A stretch of 64,000 nt of DNA from Cheiracanthium punctorium (taxonomy: Eukaryota > Arthropoda > Arachnida > Araneae > Cheiracanthiidae): contig JAWZYV010015825.1 in the NCBI GenBank assembly GCA_038373885.1, positions 248,001 to 312,000 on the forward strand, given 5' to 3'. This document shows positions 12,501-26,079 of the stretch, in pieces. Both the position numbers and the translations under genes were made by a program. The notes beneath the pieces are model-generated. The model was given only the letters and a program-made list of their open reading frames with translations, made no database searches and was not told where the DNA came from. Numbering within the stretch: position 1 is the first letter of the stretch; each line of letters starts with the position of its first letter.

Positions 12501-15500
12501 TTAAGGGATCCGGAATTATGTCTATTTGTGACAAGTATTCGTTAATAAAGGGGCCCCGTTCAAGGAAAGTTTTATTGTGTTCAATATTTTGCAATTTTAA
12601 ACGGGAAAGGAGGAGCTCTAGCTATACACCTTTAATCAAAGCACTTTTAAACACTTTTGTTTTAAGATTCCAAAATCTGTATCAGTATAAAATCGGGCGA
12701 TATTTAATGTCGTTTCTGAAAAGGAGTTTCTGTAGAGCAGTTAAGTTATGTAAGAATATTCTTAATTATTGATTATTGTAAAAAAAATAATAATAATAAA
12801 CATCAATAGTCACAACACCGACCTGCAAGAGTTCATCAGGGCAGCAATAGATGTGAAGAAACCCACATCCTTCTTCTCCTTAAGATGTTTTAACATACTC
12901 TGAAAATATTTGATATTGAAACATACATTAAATGTTTTAAATATAGAAACAAATATATTTTATTACAAAACATCATATAACATCAAACAAAAAAAAAACT
13001 TGCTATAATGCATTTACAATGTAATATTTTCCTTATAATTTCGCACAAATTTTCAAATGGCACCCAATTTGAAAACAATTCTTAGAAAGCAAAAACCCTA
13101 ACACTCTACCTTTTTATCAGTTAAGAGCACAAATATCCTTTAATAATATATAATAGAATGTAAACATCTTTCCTTAGGTCTAATTATAATGTTGAACCTA
13201 GCACATTAAAATAATTAAAATGAAAACCTGTGTTAAGTTTCCTATGAGGAAGACTTAAGATGCATAATTTTAAAATGATTTATTATGATGAGAATACACA
13301 AGATTGACAAAAAGAAATAATGCTCCATTTAGTATAGAAATAAGACAAAATTATTAATTTGGAAACTAAGCTACGTGATCTGGAATCAAAGTTAATGAAT
13401 CTGAACATTTTTTATTAACAAACTAAAATATGAGTTATATAATATCAGAGAAGAGAACCCAAAATTCAAGAGAGCTACTGAAATACAGATCTTGTTACAT
13501 TGAGGGTAAAGTATACTTGTCTTCAGTGGCGTAGCTAGAAAAAAAATTCATGGGGTTTTAGGCAAGATGTAACGAAAAATATTCAGGACTTGAAGCAGCA
13601 TGACCTCGAAAAGTCTTTGTACGGTACAGTAAAGCCCTTTTCCCAGGGTCCTAACTACCCAGGGAAACCGAAGCCACGAACTTAGATCGCTGCATAAAAG
13701 GGGAACATATAACTAGAATAAAAATTGATAAGCTTTGAAGAAACAGTAAAGATAGGGTCCTATTATCATCTGTCGTCCACCTAGACTCCAAATCTCTAGT
13801 CACGACCTTGTCTTTAGCATCAGGTTCTTTCATTTCCTCACCTCAGGGTCTGCGGTATTATTCCTGGTTACACTAGTTCTTTTAGGGAACACTTCCCCGT
13901 ATGATTAACCATCTGTTATAAACTTTTAAAAGAGCCACACTGATTAAAAAATTACTTATAGCAGGTATCGATTAATTAAATTTATAGACATGCGCTTTTT
14001 ATTTAGAGCCATAACTACCAGCGGGCAAACGGTGACGTGTTATGGTAATAAAGTATAGTATAAAAAATATAAAAGTAGTTAAAATAAAGTATAAAAAATA
14101 TAAAAGTAGCTAAGCTCAGAAGAGTCAGTAAAGATAGTGGCTCTATTATCATTTGTTCCAAAGCTTTAACGCCAGATCTTTCCACTCCGTTATCGAAGTG
14201 CGGTAGTTATGTATAAAATATCTCTAAAATTTCTAAGAGAGAGAAAAAAAAAAAAAGATATCAAGCCCCTATTTTTGTGAGTTCTGAGTTTTCCTAAGCT
14301 CTTATTGTAATGTTGTCCTCTTTGTCAAGAATAGGGTCTAATTTGAAGCATTTAGGAGGGCTTAAACACACAAAAATCTTTGCTTTTTGTAAAGGCACCG
14401 TATACTACACAAAACGTATTAAATCACCAACAGAACCAGAACTTATATTTTCAGAGAAAACAGATAAAAGAGATAATGTGCTTCCAAAAATTCACTAAAA
14501 GATACTTTCATCTAAAAACATTTTATTTAGCAACGACGACCTTTAAAGTATAACCCAGGCATAGAATAGACGAAAACACGACGCCTTACTTCAATAAGTT
14601 CTTACAAGTTCTTTTGCCAGATGCATTGAGATTTCAAGTATCAGAGCCCTCTCCACCGCCCCTTCCTCAGGGGAGAAATACTCTTTATAGGGGTTGACTT
14701 CATTAATAAACACAGGTTAACATTTGTATAAATTTGCCGATTTTCATCGTAAATGCATTTTAAATGGAATTGCTTCAACCAGAAAAGAAAATATCATTTT
14801 GAAAATAAACTAAAACAAACGCCGAGTGATGCGTTGTACACTTAAACAAAAAAAAAATCTGTCTAAGCCTACCTTTTGAATTTCAACATTACCGCCCTTT
14901 AAAATGGATATACCTAAGCGTAGAGTATTCATGGTCATTGGACTCTGAACACCTAACGAAATAGAAAGAATACACCCGCATTAGTACTGAAAAGTTGCAA
15001 AACTTTACAGTCTGTGAAACACTATTTGAATAATTTCATGCTATACCTTTGCAAGCTGAAATGTACAGCAGGGTCATCTCGGCTACACCTCTATCAGATA
15101 GACGAGATTGTTGGAACAACAGCTTCTGTTTCTCCATTTCTTGCTCCTGTAAAAAATAAATACATAAAAACATATTTAGTATTATTTGTAATAGTTCTAA
15201 GTTATTATATTTCAAGAGTTTTCATGAATAAACATTTTTAAAAATATATTTAAGGCCAAAAGCAAGACAAGGCTTCGTTTTTTTAATGGACACACATGTT
15301 ATAATTGATATGAAACAAAAGGAAAAGGATTCGGAGAAATCTGTTTGTTTATCTTCAGTAATATGATTTATCACCATCGAAAGTGTTCTTAATTAATCCT
15401 AAGAAAGTTGACATGTTGTAGAAGAATTAACACAATTGTTTTGGGAAGATACTGGTAAATACAGGTTATTCTAAATATATTACCTTCAGAATAAAAAATT

Positions 15501-18500
15501 GTGGAAAATGTTTAATCTTATAAATAAAAATGAAATTCTGTTTGTTTGTTTGTTTGTGGATTTGATTAGTATACAAATCCACAAAAATGGACCTATCAGC
15601 CTGAAATTTTGCACAGATATGTAAAATAATATAGAATAAATTATAGTCTACTTTAAAACTTTGAAAGTCCACCTGTTCCCGGAATTTAAGAGATTTTTTA
15701 TGCTCTCCACGCAAAAAGCTTTCCATAATTGTAACCCCTGTAGTGAAAAAAGTGTGAAATAAGCATCGTGGTTGCCATGTGTGGCGATTTTGCTGATTAA
15801 AATGTTTTAAATTCTCAAAGTAAAAATAAAAGAATAATAATGATTTTTTTTTGTTAGTTTATATTCGTAAGGTTATTTTTTTTAAATTATAATATCGTGT
15901 GCATGGGAAAACAGAGCAGGAATGAAATGCTTTATACGCAAAACAATAAGAATTGAAGATTTCCGAGGCTAATATGTAAAATTTTTTAGTTTGGCGAAAA
16001 ATAAAATGGTTGAAATGCCGAGAAAGTGAGTTCTAGCGCTTCGCACAGTTTCCGGCTTGGCGCAATTTACTGAGAGCTTAAGGAAAAGGATTTTTGGAAA
16101 CAAGTGCAAAGGTTTTATTAGAACACAGCGTTAAATTTTAATGATCCGTGCGGAAATAATGCAGTTATTAAGGGATTTCAAGCGATCTATCTTCAGCATT
16201 CTTGCCAATAGAGTACATTGATTTAAGTTGGGGGAATTCCGCCAAATTTCAGATAATTAAAATCTTCGCATATAGTACATCGGAGTAACGATGAATAAAA
16301 CACGTTATATAGTTGATAATTTAAAAAATGCGGCTGTATTAAGGGATTCCACTTTTCAAATAAATGCGTGCTTTACATTTTGGCGGTCGAACCATTTCCT
16401 ATATTGATTGCTGCTAAGTCAATGCTTCGAATGATTCCCTGGAAAAACTCTTGCAAAATGGCGTATGTTGGCACTTTGGCGAGGCTTAGATTTGAAACTG
16501 GATTTTATTTGAGACTGGTATATATAATAACACTGGTTATAGTTTAAAAATGAATGTTGGTATGTTTGTATGAGGTTGAAAAACTCCAGCACCGTTTGAC
16601 CGATCACCATGAAATTTGGTTCATCTAAGTCTTTTATCATGGAGAAGGTTTTTATGATATCCGTTTTCCTCTAACTTGCCACTAGGTGGCGCATCAGAAC
16701 GTCGAATTCTATTCCGTTTAGCCGTTTGCTATGCGAATATCGTCCAACCGATTTCGATGAAATTTGGTACACGCGGATATTAGAACACGGAGAATATTTT
16801 TCACTATCCATTTTGCTGTAACTTGCCGCTAAATGGCACTGCAACGCATCAACTTCTATACCGTTCGACCGATCGGCATAAAAATTTTTATACTTACACA
16901 TTTGAGAACGAAGAATATATTCTGACTGTGTTCCTTTTGATGCTACTCACCACTAGATGGCACTGCAATGCATTATTTTAACTCGCCACTAGATGACGCT
17001 GCAGCAGGCCAATTTCTTGACCATTCAAACGGTCACTATGAAAATCAGTATGCATAGCTATTTGAACAATGAGAATATTTTGGCTTTATCCATTTTACTA
17101 TAACTGGCTACTTGACGGCGCTGTAGCAAATCATTACTTTAATTAACCACTAGATGGCACTGTAGTGTATCACTTCTTGGCTGTGCAACTGATCGCTATG
17201 AAAAATGGGTATACATAGATATTTGAACAGGAGGAAGAGTTTGGCGCTATCCATTTTCCTATAACTTGCCACTAGATGTCGCGTCAATACATGAACTTCA
17301 GGACTGTCCAGCCGATCGTCATGAAAATTCGTATACATCGATTTCTGAATGCGAAGAATATTTTCCCCGTATCCGTTTTGCTAAAACTCGCCACTAATTG
17401 CGCTACGCCGCATGGCCTTCTGCACCGTACAAACAATTGCCTTGAAATTCGGTATGCATGATTATTGAACCCAATATAACGCGATATCCATTTTGCTATA
17501 TCTCTTTATTACAATAAATAGTAATCACAACAAATCGCAATATCAAAAAGTCCATTCATTCCCGTGCGAAAACGGGTACTTCAGCTAGTTTTATATACAA
17601 TTTATGCAGAAAAGTAAGAGTATGCATAACCAATATATTAAATTCATTATAAAATACAGCTTCTCAGTTTTTTTACCCGTAAAATATTGTGCACTTGGGC
17701 ATTAATTATGATTAGCTGATGCAGAGGGATTAAAATTGAAATGAATTCTTGCACTTTTTGAAATATTTTAAAGCACTTTTTAGAATGTGATATTAGAATA
17801 TTAATTGACGAATATCTTAAACTTATACATTGAAAGATGACAGACTGAAAAAAAAAAACATTTAACGAGAAATTATTTTCTGAAAATCAACTTGTGAGCC
17901 TTGTAGTTTAAACGTAAATAACAAAGAAAAAAATATTGGATTTAACTTGTGAGTTATAATTAGACCTTTAAAAATGGAAATTAATTTTTACACACACGTA
18001 TATATATGTATACATACACATACAGGGTGTCCCAAAAAAAGATGGTGACGGGCTTTAATCCTTTATCTATTAACAGATAAGTGGGTATGAAAAAATATCA
18101 AAATAAGGTCGGAAAAAAAGATTACGCCACGAAAAGTCTTCTCTAGTTAATTTTCAAAAAGTTAGATTTTTGAAATTTGTATACGACCCCCGTAAGAAAA
18201 AAATCTCAATTTATAAATCGTGCCCCCCATACACTAATAAGGTGACATACAAAATTTGAGAATTATATCCTTAAAAGAGTCAGAGATATGAAGATAAATA
18301 TAAAGCTGACTTAAACCATTTTTCAATGGTTCTCGAAGGGAAAAAGTCATGGCGAATGACCGCATTTCAGGGGCTGTACAGAAATTACGAAAGAAAATCT
18401 TTTTTTCCATTCTAGCAATAAACGTTTACATTCAAAATCATGTATAGCCTCCGATCATCTTTCTTTAAAGATATCTCTGAAACGTTGTGGGATGAAAGGC

Positions 18501-21500
18501 TGAAATTTGGAACATCACTTCATTAGTATATGGGGAACATTTTGCTAATTGGAAGGTTTTTTTGTACGGGGGTCGTATACAGATTTAAAAGATGTAGCTT
18601 TTTGTAAATTAAAGAGAGTAATATTTTTTTGAGAGTCTGATTTCCGGCCTTATTTTGAACATTTTTTTTCAGTTTACACTGCCCACTTATCTCTAATAGA
18701 TAAAGAATTAAAGCCCGTTACCACCTTTTTGAGACCTCTGTGTACTCGCATAAAGTACATTTTTTAATCCCTCAACGCCAGAGGTATAAATAAGAGAATA
18801 CTTAATCATGGTACATAATTAATAATACAGAATATTTTTTTAAATTCATATCATTAAAGGAGTAATGAGAATAAAATTTTATGAGCTCAAAAGTTACTTG
18901 TCTATTTTATGTGAAGTTTAGCAGTTAAAAAAATACACGACTCCCCTTAATATCACTTTAAAGAGGTATTTTAGTAATATTAAATAGAAAATGTACGTAC
19001 CATAATGCGGGCAAATTTTTTCTTTCCATTATTGCAGCATGAAAAATATGCTAGATAAAATGTACAGCTCCATACATAATAATCATACTCATAAATTGAA
19101 AATCTCACGAGAGGGTTAAAAAATTTCGATTTTTATGGGACATATTCAATAATGAAATGGTTTTTGAAGTTGAAAATGCTGCATTGAAAATTAGGTATTA
19201 AAAGAAAAAATAGGTATTTCAAACAAAAGATAACAAATAAAACTAAGGAAGAAAAATTGTACCTAAAAGTCTTTCAAATTTTATTTACTTATTTGTGCAT
19301 TAAAAAATATTACTCTTGTTCTGACAGAAATATTCAATATCCATAGGTGCCTATGCATACTTACGACATGATTTAGAACACTCGAGGTACATGACTAACA
19401 TGACCTCGGTAAATCAACAGGAATACAAGTAATCGGTAAATCTTTTATTTCTTATCTCTATGCTTCAATTTTCACATGCTAAATTTCATTTAATTCAGTT
19501 AAAGTACGAAAACTCTACTTAAAAACGTTGACGTTAATAATGCAATTTCATATTTGGAAGCGCTAACTGGAATCCAGGAGTTTTCGGAATTCTGTCTATA
19601 CTGCAACTAAGTGAAGAACAAAGATCGTAAAATACCGGGAGCCCTACCACGATAGTCTCGGGAAATAATCGGTAGCGGATAGTTCCCGCTATCGGATAAT
19701 GAAATCATCGGATAAATAGCCGCGACCCCCAGTTTTGCCTTACCACCATGGTCACGTCTAAAGGAAGCGAGAATTTTTTCGACTGTTCCGGGAGTATCGT
19801 AATCGACAGAAATCAACCAATCAAAGTAGAGCATTCTTTCCGATATCCGATCCACGTGAGCGCGTGGATCGGCGCGTGAAATGCATGTTAAAAAAATACA
19901 CCAAAACAATTATACTTTGAAACCAATTTCTGAACAATATACAGCCCAAAGATGGAATATTAATTACATACAATTTGACAGACAAAATTTTAGGATGTTA
20001 CACCTTGAAACACAGATGCTGTTATTTGTAACTATTTAAAGAAGAAAGATTATATAAAAGAAGGTTTGCTAGCTCAGTGATAGTATAAAAATTATTCATC
20101 CTTAAGTATCTTCTATGGAGACATTAATTTGTTAAAGGTGATATAACATTTTTTTCTTTTTCATGGCATATAAAATGAACTGTGTAATAATAATAAGTGT
20201 TGCTTTGAATTAGTAATTTAAGCATATTTTCCTTAACAGTGCATGTTTAATAAATGGAAACTAAGTGAATAACCATACATTTAAAAAGTGATAATAAAAA
20301 ATTTAACTTCATCATTTCAAAATTTTATTTCTGTGTTGAGGGCTGTCTTTCTTGTTGTTTTAGCCTCGAGAAAAGGCTTAAGTTCTTCAATCAGCCGAAG
20401 TGCGGATTGTTTGTTTAAGCGGAAATTTCTAATGAAATCTTCCTCGCTTAAATCAAATGATTTACATCTAGGAATCGAAATTCGATTCCTAGGAACCCTT
20501 CTTGCATCGTCTTGTTGTGCAAGCGCTAAAACCAATAATCGCGACATTTTTTTAAAAGATAAAACGATTAAACAAAACAAAAATACCACGAGCTGCAATC
20601 CGAGATGAAGATAGTCGATAGCGGGAAATGGTTCTCACACTTGTTGATGGTGTCGTAAAACAACAGCGGATTTCTCGACAGTATTTACGGTATCGTAAAC
20701 ATTACGACATTATCGTGGTGGCACTTTTAAGTGCTCTGTCGAAATGTGACGTCATATGTGCGAGAAGGTTGATTTATCCGCTACCGATTATTTCCCGAGA
20801 CTATCGTGGTAGGGCTCCGGGTGTCCGAAATTAAAAGACCCTACTTTAAAGTTGTCTACAGACGAAACTATTGTTGAGGAAGTTATGAAATTTTGTTTAG
20901 GACATAATGATGGTATGGGAATTTGCTTTAGCAAAAAAATAAATAAATAAAAAAAAAAAAAAATAAAATATTTCAAGTGTTTGCCAACAAGGAGCGTTTT
21001 TTAATGTATTACACATCATGGAGAACGATAGTTCTACGAGTGACGCAGCCCACACCAATCAACCAATCGCGGCGCTCTATATATACATGTTTGCGCAATC
21101 CTTTCGTGTCCAACATTTTTTCTCGAAATCCACTTTAAAGATTCTTTCAAAATAAAAATGTGGTTTTAATCGGTGCTAAAATCGGAGTGTAACGTCGCCG
21201 GTTTATTTAGGAAAACTCGTTTTTTTTTTTAAATTTTATCTAGTTTAAAGATGGGACTTTTTAAGTCACGCGTATTGATGCTGAAAACAACTTCAACTGG
21301 GTGGTGATTAGACACGATAGTAGACCGTTTGAAGAGCCAACGAAATTTTATACTTTTCTCCTGTGTCACGTGACATTCGCCTTGCTATGGGTAACCATGG
21401 AGTTGGACGGAATTCGCAAGTGCCGCGAAGTGGCCCGCTGGCAGACCAGCTGTTTGCCGAAGGCAAGCGGTCCATAGGTTGCACAGGCCTCTGATCATAC

Positions 21501-24500
21501 CACTAAAAAGTAATGATAACCCCATACAAAAACCCTTAACGGGTTAAAAGTTTGCGACGCAGTATTTTATAGGTATATGATTTTTAAATGTGAGTCTTAA
21601 AATATGATATCAAACTCTGAGTGACGCCCTCGTGTGACTTTATAAAATTTATTTTTAAATTCCATTACAATTATTTTTTTTTCTCTAAAGAAGATTTACA
21701 CATCCAAGCAATGCTTTTAATTATCAAATACACAGTCAAATATATCACACTTTCACTGAGCTATATTATGTATTCAAATGAATTTATTTCAATAATTTAA
21801 TTTATCTTTTGCGTCACGCTTTCCAAAAGGGCAAGTAAAATTTACGTAAATGTTTACTTTGTGTCATAGTATCCAAACTAAGTGAAATGTATTCAAATGC
21901 ATAGTGTGTTACAAAGAAATGATCCCTTGATTTGATCCTTGAAGTACAGATACATTTGAATTCATGCAAATTAAGTATTAGCTCCAACTTCTTGCTGAAT
22001 ATGTTAACGGATAGAAAAAAGAGAGTAAAACACATGACGAAAAATCTACGTTTAGTGAAAAGAACTGTTTTGCATATGGACGATCGTTATAAATCAAATT
22101 AATCATCAAATGATATTTTTAAAACTTTAAAGATCAAGCAAATATATTGAAACCGTTGCAGTTTTACGGGTTTTACGAAGGATGGCTAGTTTTGGTTGTT
22201 TCGAGACCGTCAACAGCTTTCTTCAGTGTCAATGACGGCCAACGAGATATACAGGCTATGGTGATCACATTTGGCCACAACCTTTTTGGCACCCGAAGCG
22301 TCATGTGATCAAGGGGGTATCGCCGTCTTGGTCCGAGATAACCAAAGTAAGATGGTCAGACCCCTAAGTCACATGACACTTCGAGTGCAAAAGTGTGTGA
22401 CCAAAATGTCAGCACCGCAGCCTGTATATCTTGTCAACCTCGGAGTCTACACCACTTACGTCCCCATTTTTTGGGAGAACTTTCTCGTTTACCTAGAAAA
22501 TAGATCTCAAATTCAGAAGGCATATTCCCTTTTTTTGTGTGCGTGCCCTAGAAATTGTACAGTGGCAAAACTCATTTACAGCAGTGGAAAAATTTAGGGG
22601 GTCTTCATTTATTTCATCAGAATAATCATTAAATGATTCCGGTTCTGTTGAATCCTGAACACTGTTACTGGTCTCACTTTCTGAGGATTTAATTCTTTCC
22701 TTTAATGTTTTTGCATTTCATATTTGACAAGGAAACAACTTTATTTTTTTTCTTCTCATTCAGTTGATAAACGGGATCAAACTTCCTTTATAATGGGGGT
22801 CATGTGTTCCTAATGCACATGTGTTTAAAACAAATTCTTAAACCAAAAATAAACAAATTGTGCGAGTTTTAAATAGCAGCAGTTAAGCAGTAAGGACTGT
22901 AAGTGTATCATAGCTGCAACAATTCCGGGCATATAATTAGCCAATTTATGGTTAATTGTATGCCCGGAATTGTTGCAACTATGGTGTATTCCATGAATAA
23001 GCATAATTAGTTTAGTTTCATTAATAAAAAATAAGGAACAATTTATTGCAAAAGATGTTTGGTTTTAAGAAATCAGGAATTACTTCTTTACAATCGACAT
23101 AAAAATGCCAGAATGAAAGTTTGCTGCCAGATTTGTTTATAAGGAGTAACTCGTTTGGCAGTGCTGCCAGTTTAGAAAACTCAAACGTATTTCTGGTTTC
23201 AGATTTACATGCATCAAATCTCCCTAGTTTCCTCTAATGTTATCATTTCATGATTGCAATTTGAAGCATTTTAAAAATGTTTCGAGTATATTTTAAACAA
23301 AGTGAGAATTTATTAAGTGAGAGGTGAATTTCTTGGAAAATTTACAAATACAATAAATAGATGTAACACGGGCGTGTGTTGAATATTTCGGCCAAGTTAT
23401 ATTATGCTAAACATCGTCACGACGAATTTTAAAGGATTGAAACTATTAGCGCTTTAGATTTACAAAAAACCTAAAAGGTCTGTACAAGACATGAACATTG
23501 AATAATAATTTTACGAAATTCTAGGAAAGGGTGAAGAGCGTAACAGTTGTAAACCACTTGTATGTAGCTCTCCATTTCCTGAAAATGTTTGAAACTCCTT
23601 CCTGAGAATTTTGTTTACCATTGCAGAAAGAAACATTCCCGAAATAACTTTTAGTATAAGGTAAAATTTATCCATTTTTAAAAGTTTGCTTAGTTTTCCA
23701 GAACCCCTAAAAGAAAAAATGAAAAAGTCTAGAACTCTGAGATTCTTTCTTATAAAATTAAGAGACCACCGTTGAAAAATTTTGCAGCCGAAGATGAGTT
23801 ATGGAGAACTATTATTTCATGTAGCTAATTATTTTGAACTAAAAGATAAGGTATGCTGGACCACTATTTCATGCATCTAATTTTTTTTAACTATCCACAA
23901 TTTACACTTTTTCTGTACACTACTATGATTTTTTGTTATATTTAAATGAGAGTGAAAAGTGGATTTCAATTTCAGCTTACATGGATAGAAGGCCCTTCTT
24001 CTCCTTCTCCTTCCTCTTCTTCTTCTTCATCTGCTCCGCCGCAGCTCTAAAATAGAAGTTTCGAAATTATAAAAGTGGCGATATAAGAAAATGCAAATCA
24101 AAGATTTCTATTTGTACCTCTTTTGCAATAAATCTATTGCCCCCACTGGAAGTACCGAAAGTTTTGTAAGTATTGGAACAGTTTTATGGAATAGTGTTAA
24201 GAGATTTAAATATATATTGATAAAATGAGGTGGCCTCATTTGAAAAGGCGGTGGCCTCATCGATGATCCAAAACTATTACCTTAATTTTTGTGATCGTCG
24301 AAGTATACCATAACTTTGCATTGAAAGATATCCCTCAGATGAGATGAATTTTGGTTTTCTAGAGATATTCATTGGTAATCGTAATTGTTTCAAAAAAATT
24401 CGTTCATTGTTTTTCGTAATTTTTATCTAAAGAGTCAGGGACGTGGCTAGTGGTTGAGCCACGGAGGCTCGAGTACCTCCCCAAAATTTAGATTTTTGTT

Positions 24501-26023
24501 AATTGGATGTCAATAATCAAGCATTGTGATAAATTCTACCTTTTACGACTTTTGGGTCCTCTCCGAAAATTTTTTATGAGCTACATGCATCTAAAACAGT
24601 TCCATTTTAGTTTAGTTAAGTTCAACGTGCACCATTTCATTTTTAAATTTAGAGAGACTCGGTACTTAACACAATTTAAAAAAAAAATATTTACTTAAAA
24701 ATACCTTTGGTTACTGTTTAATAACCGTTAAACATAAATAGCCAAATGTTAAAAAATTTAAGACAATCCTTTAAGATAATTTATTATAATTATTTATATA
24801 TACACTGTCTAACAATAAGTATTTGGACACCTATGCAAATGACGATATCTGCGGTCCTGAGGTACGTCACGGCCTCCGCCGGTATATATCGTTTAGTAAA
24901 CAGCATCGGCATTAGTCGCATGCAAGATGCCGCGCAGTTCGGAGCTCTCTGATTTCGAGAAAGGTATAATTATCGGTATCACAAATGTGACCGATCCTTA
25001 AGGGACATATCTAGCGATCTGAAGTACCCAAAATCGATAGTGGCCTATGTGATTAAGAAGTGGAAGGTGAGCGGTGATTGTCGGAATGTGCCCCGGGTCG
25101 GCAGACCAACGAAACTGGGAGATAGAGACCGACGAGTGCTGTCCAGAGAAAGTCAGAAGAACCGCACCCAACCGATGGCCCTCATCCGCGAGGAGTTTCA
25201 ACAGGCATCCGGGAGTATTGTTTCAATGAATACCATCCGTAAGGAAGCACATCTGCTTGGTTTTCATGGTCGTGCTGCTGCCCATAAGCCTTTGATCACA
25301 AAGTCCAACCGCGCTGCTCGGTTAATGTGGTGCAAAGCACATCGAAATTGGACCGTAGATCAGTGGAAACGGGTTCTTTGGAGCGACGAATCAAGGTTCA
25401 CCCTTTACCGTTCGGATAGCATGGTCTGGGTCTGGGTCTGGCGTCTGCCTGGAGAACGTCTCCTGCCAGAATGCATTGTGCTAGCAGTCAAGTTCGGCGG
25501 AGGTGGAATTATGGTCTGGGGGTGTTTCTCCTGGTATGGACTGGGACCCTTGGTCCCCATTCATGGTAAGCTCAACGCCGATGCCTACTGCACTATTTTG
25601 GATGACAATGTGCTTTCTACGTTGTGGCAGTTTTACGGGTTGGACCCCTGTTATTTTCAGGACGACAATGCCAGTTGTCATGATTCGAGGTTAACCAAGG
25701 CTTGGTATGGTGCCAATGGAGTTCATCGAATGGACTGGCCTGCCCAGAGCCCAGACCTGAACCCTATCGAGAATCTCTGGGACGAGTTGGATCGCCGAAT
25801 TGAGGGGTGCACTACCAGTCCAAAATTGGTGAAGGAACTTCTATGTCTACTCCAAGCCGAGTGGAAGACAATACCACTAGCTGTAATACAAAGACTTGCG
25901 GAAAGTATGCCCCGGACGGTTCACGCTGTAATTGCCTCTCGTGGAGGCTCTACCAACTATTGATTTTGAATAAAGTTAGTTTTTCTTTTCTATCACAGGT
26001 GTCCAAATACTTATTGGTAGACA

Positions 26024-26079
<56 letters not shown>

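Noticed and set aside
13525..13806. Possible hAT element: CAGTGGCGTAGCTAG start and CTTGTCTT on both sides (13517 and 13807)
   Set aside because: The proposed right end is not a convincing inverted repeat of the left end, so the 8-mer match may be chance.
22271..22597. 108-codon plus-strand open frame
   Set aside because: It lies across the palindromic foldback copy 3, and its text is the translation of that repeat.
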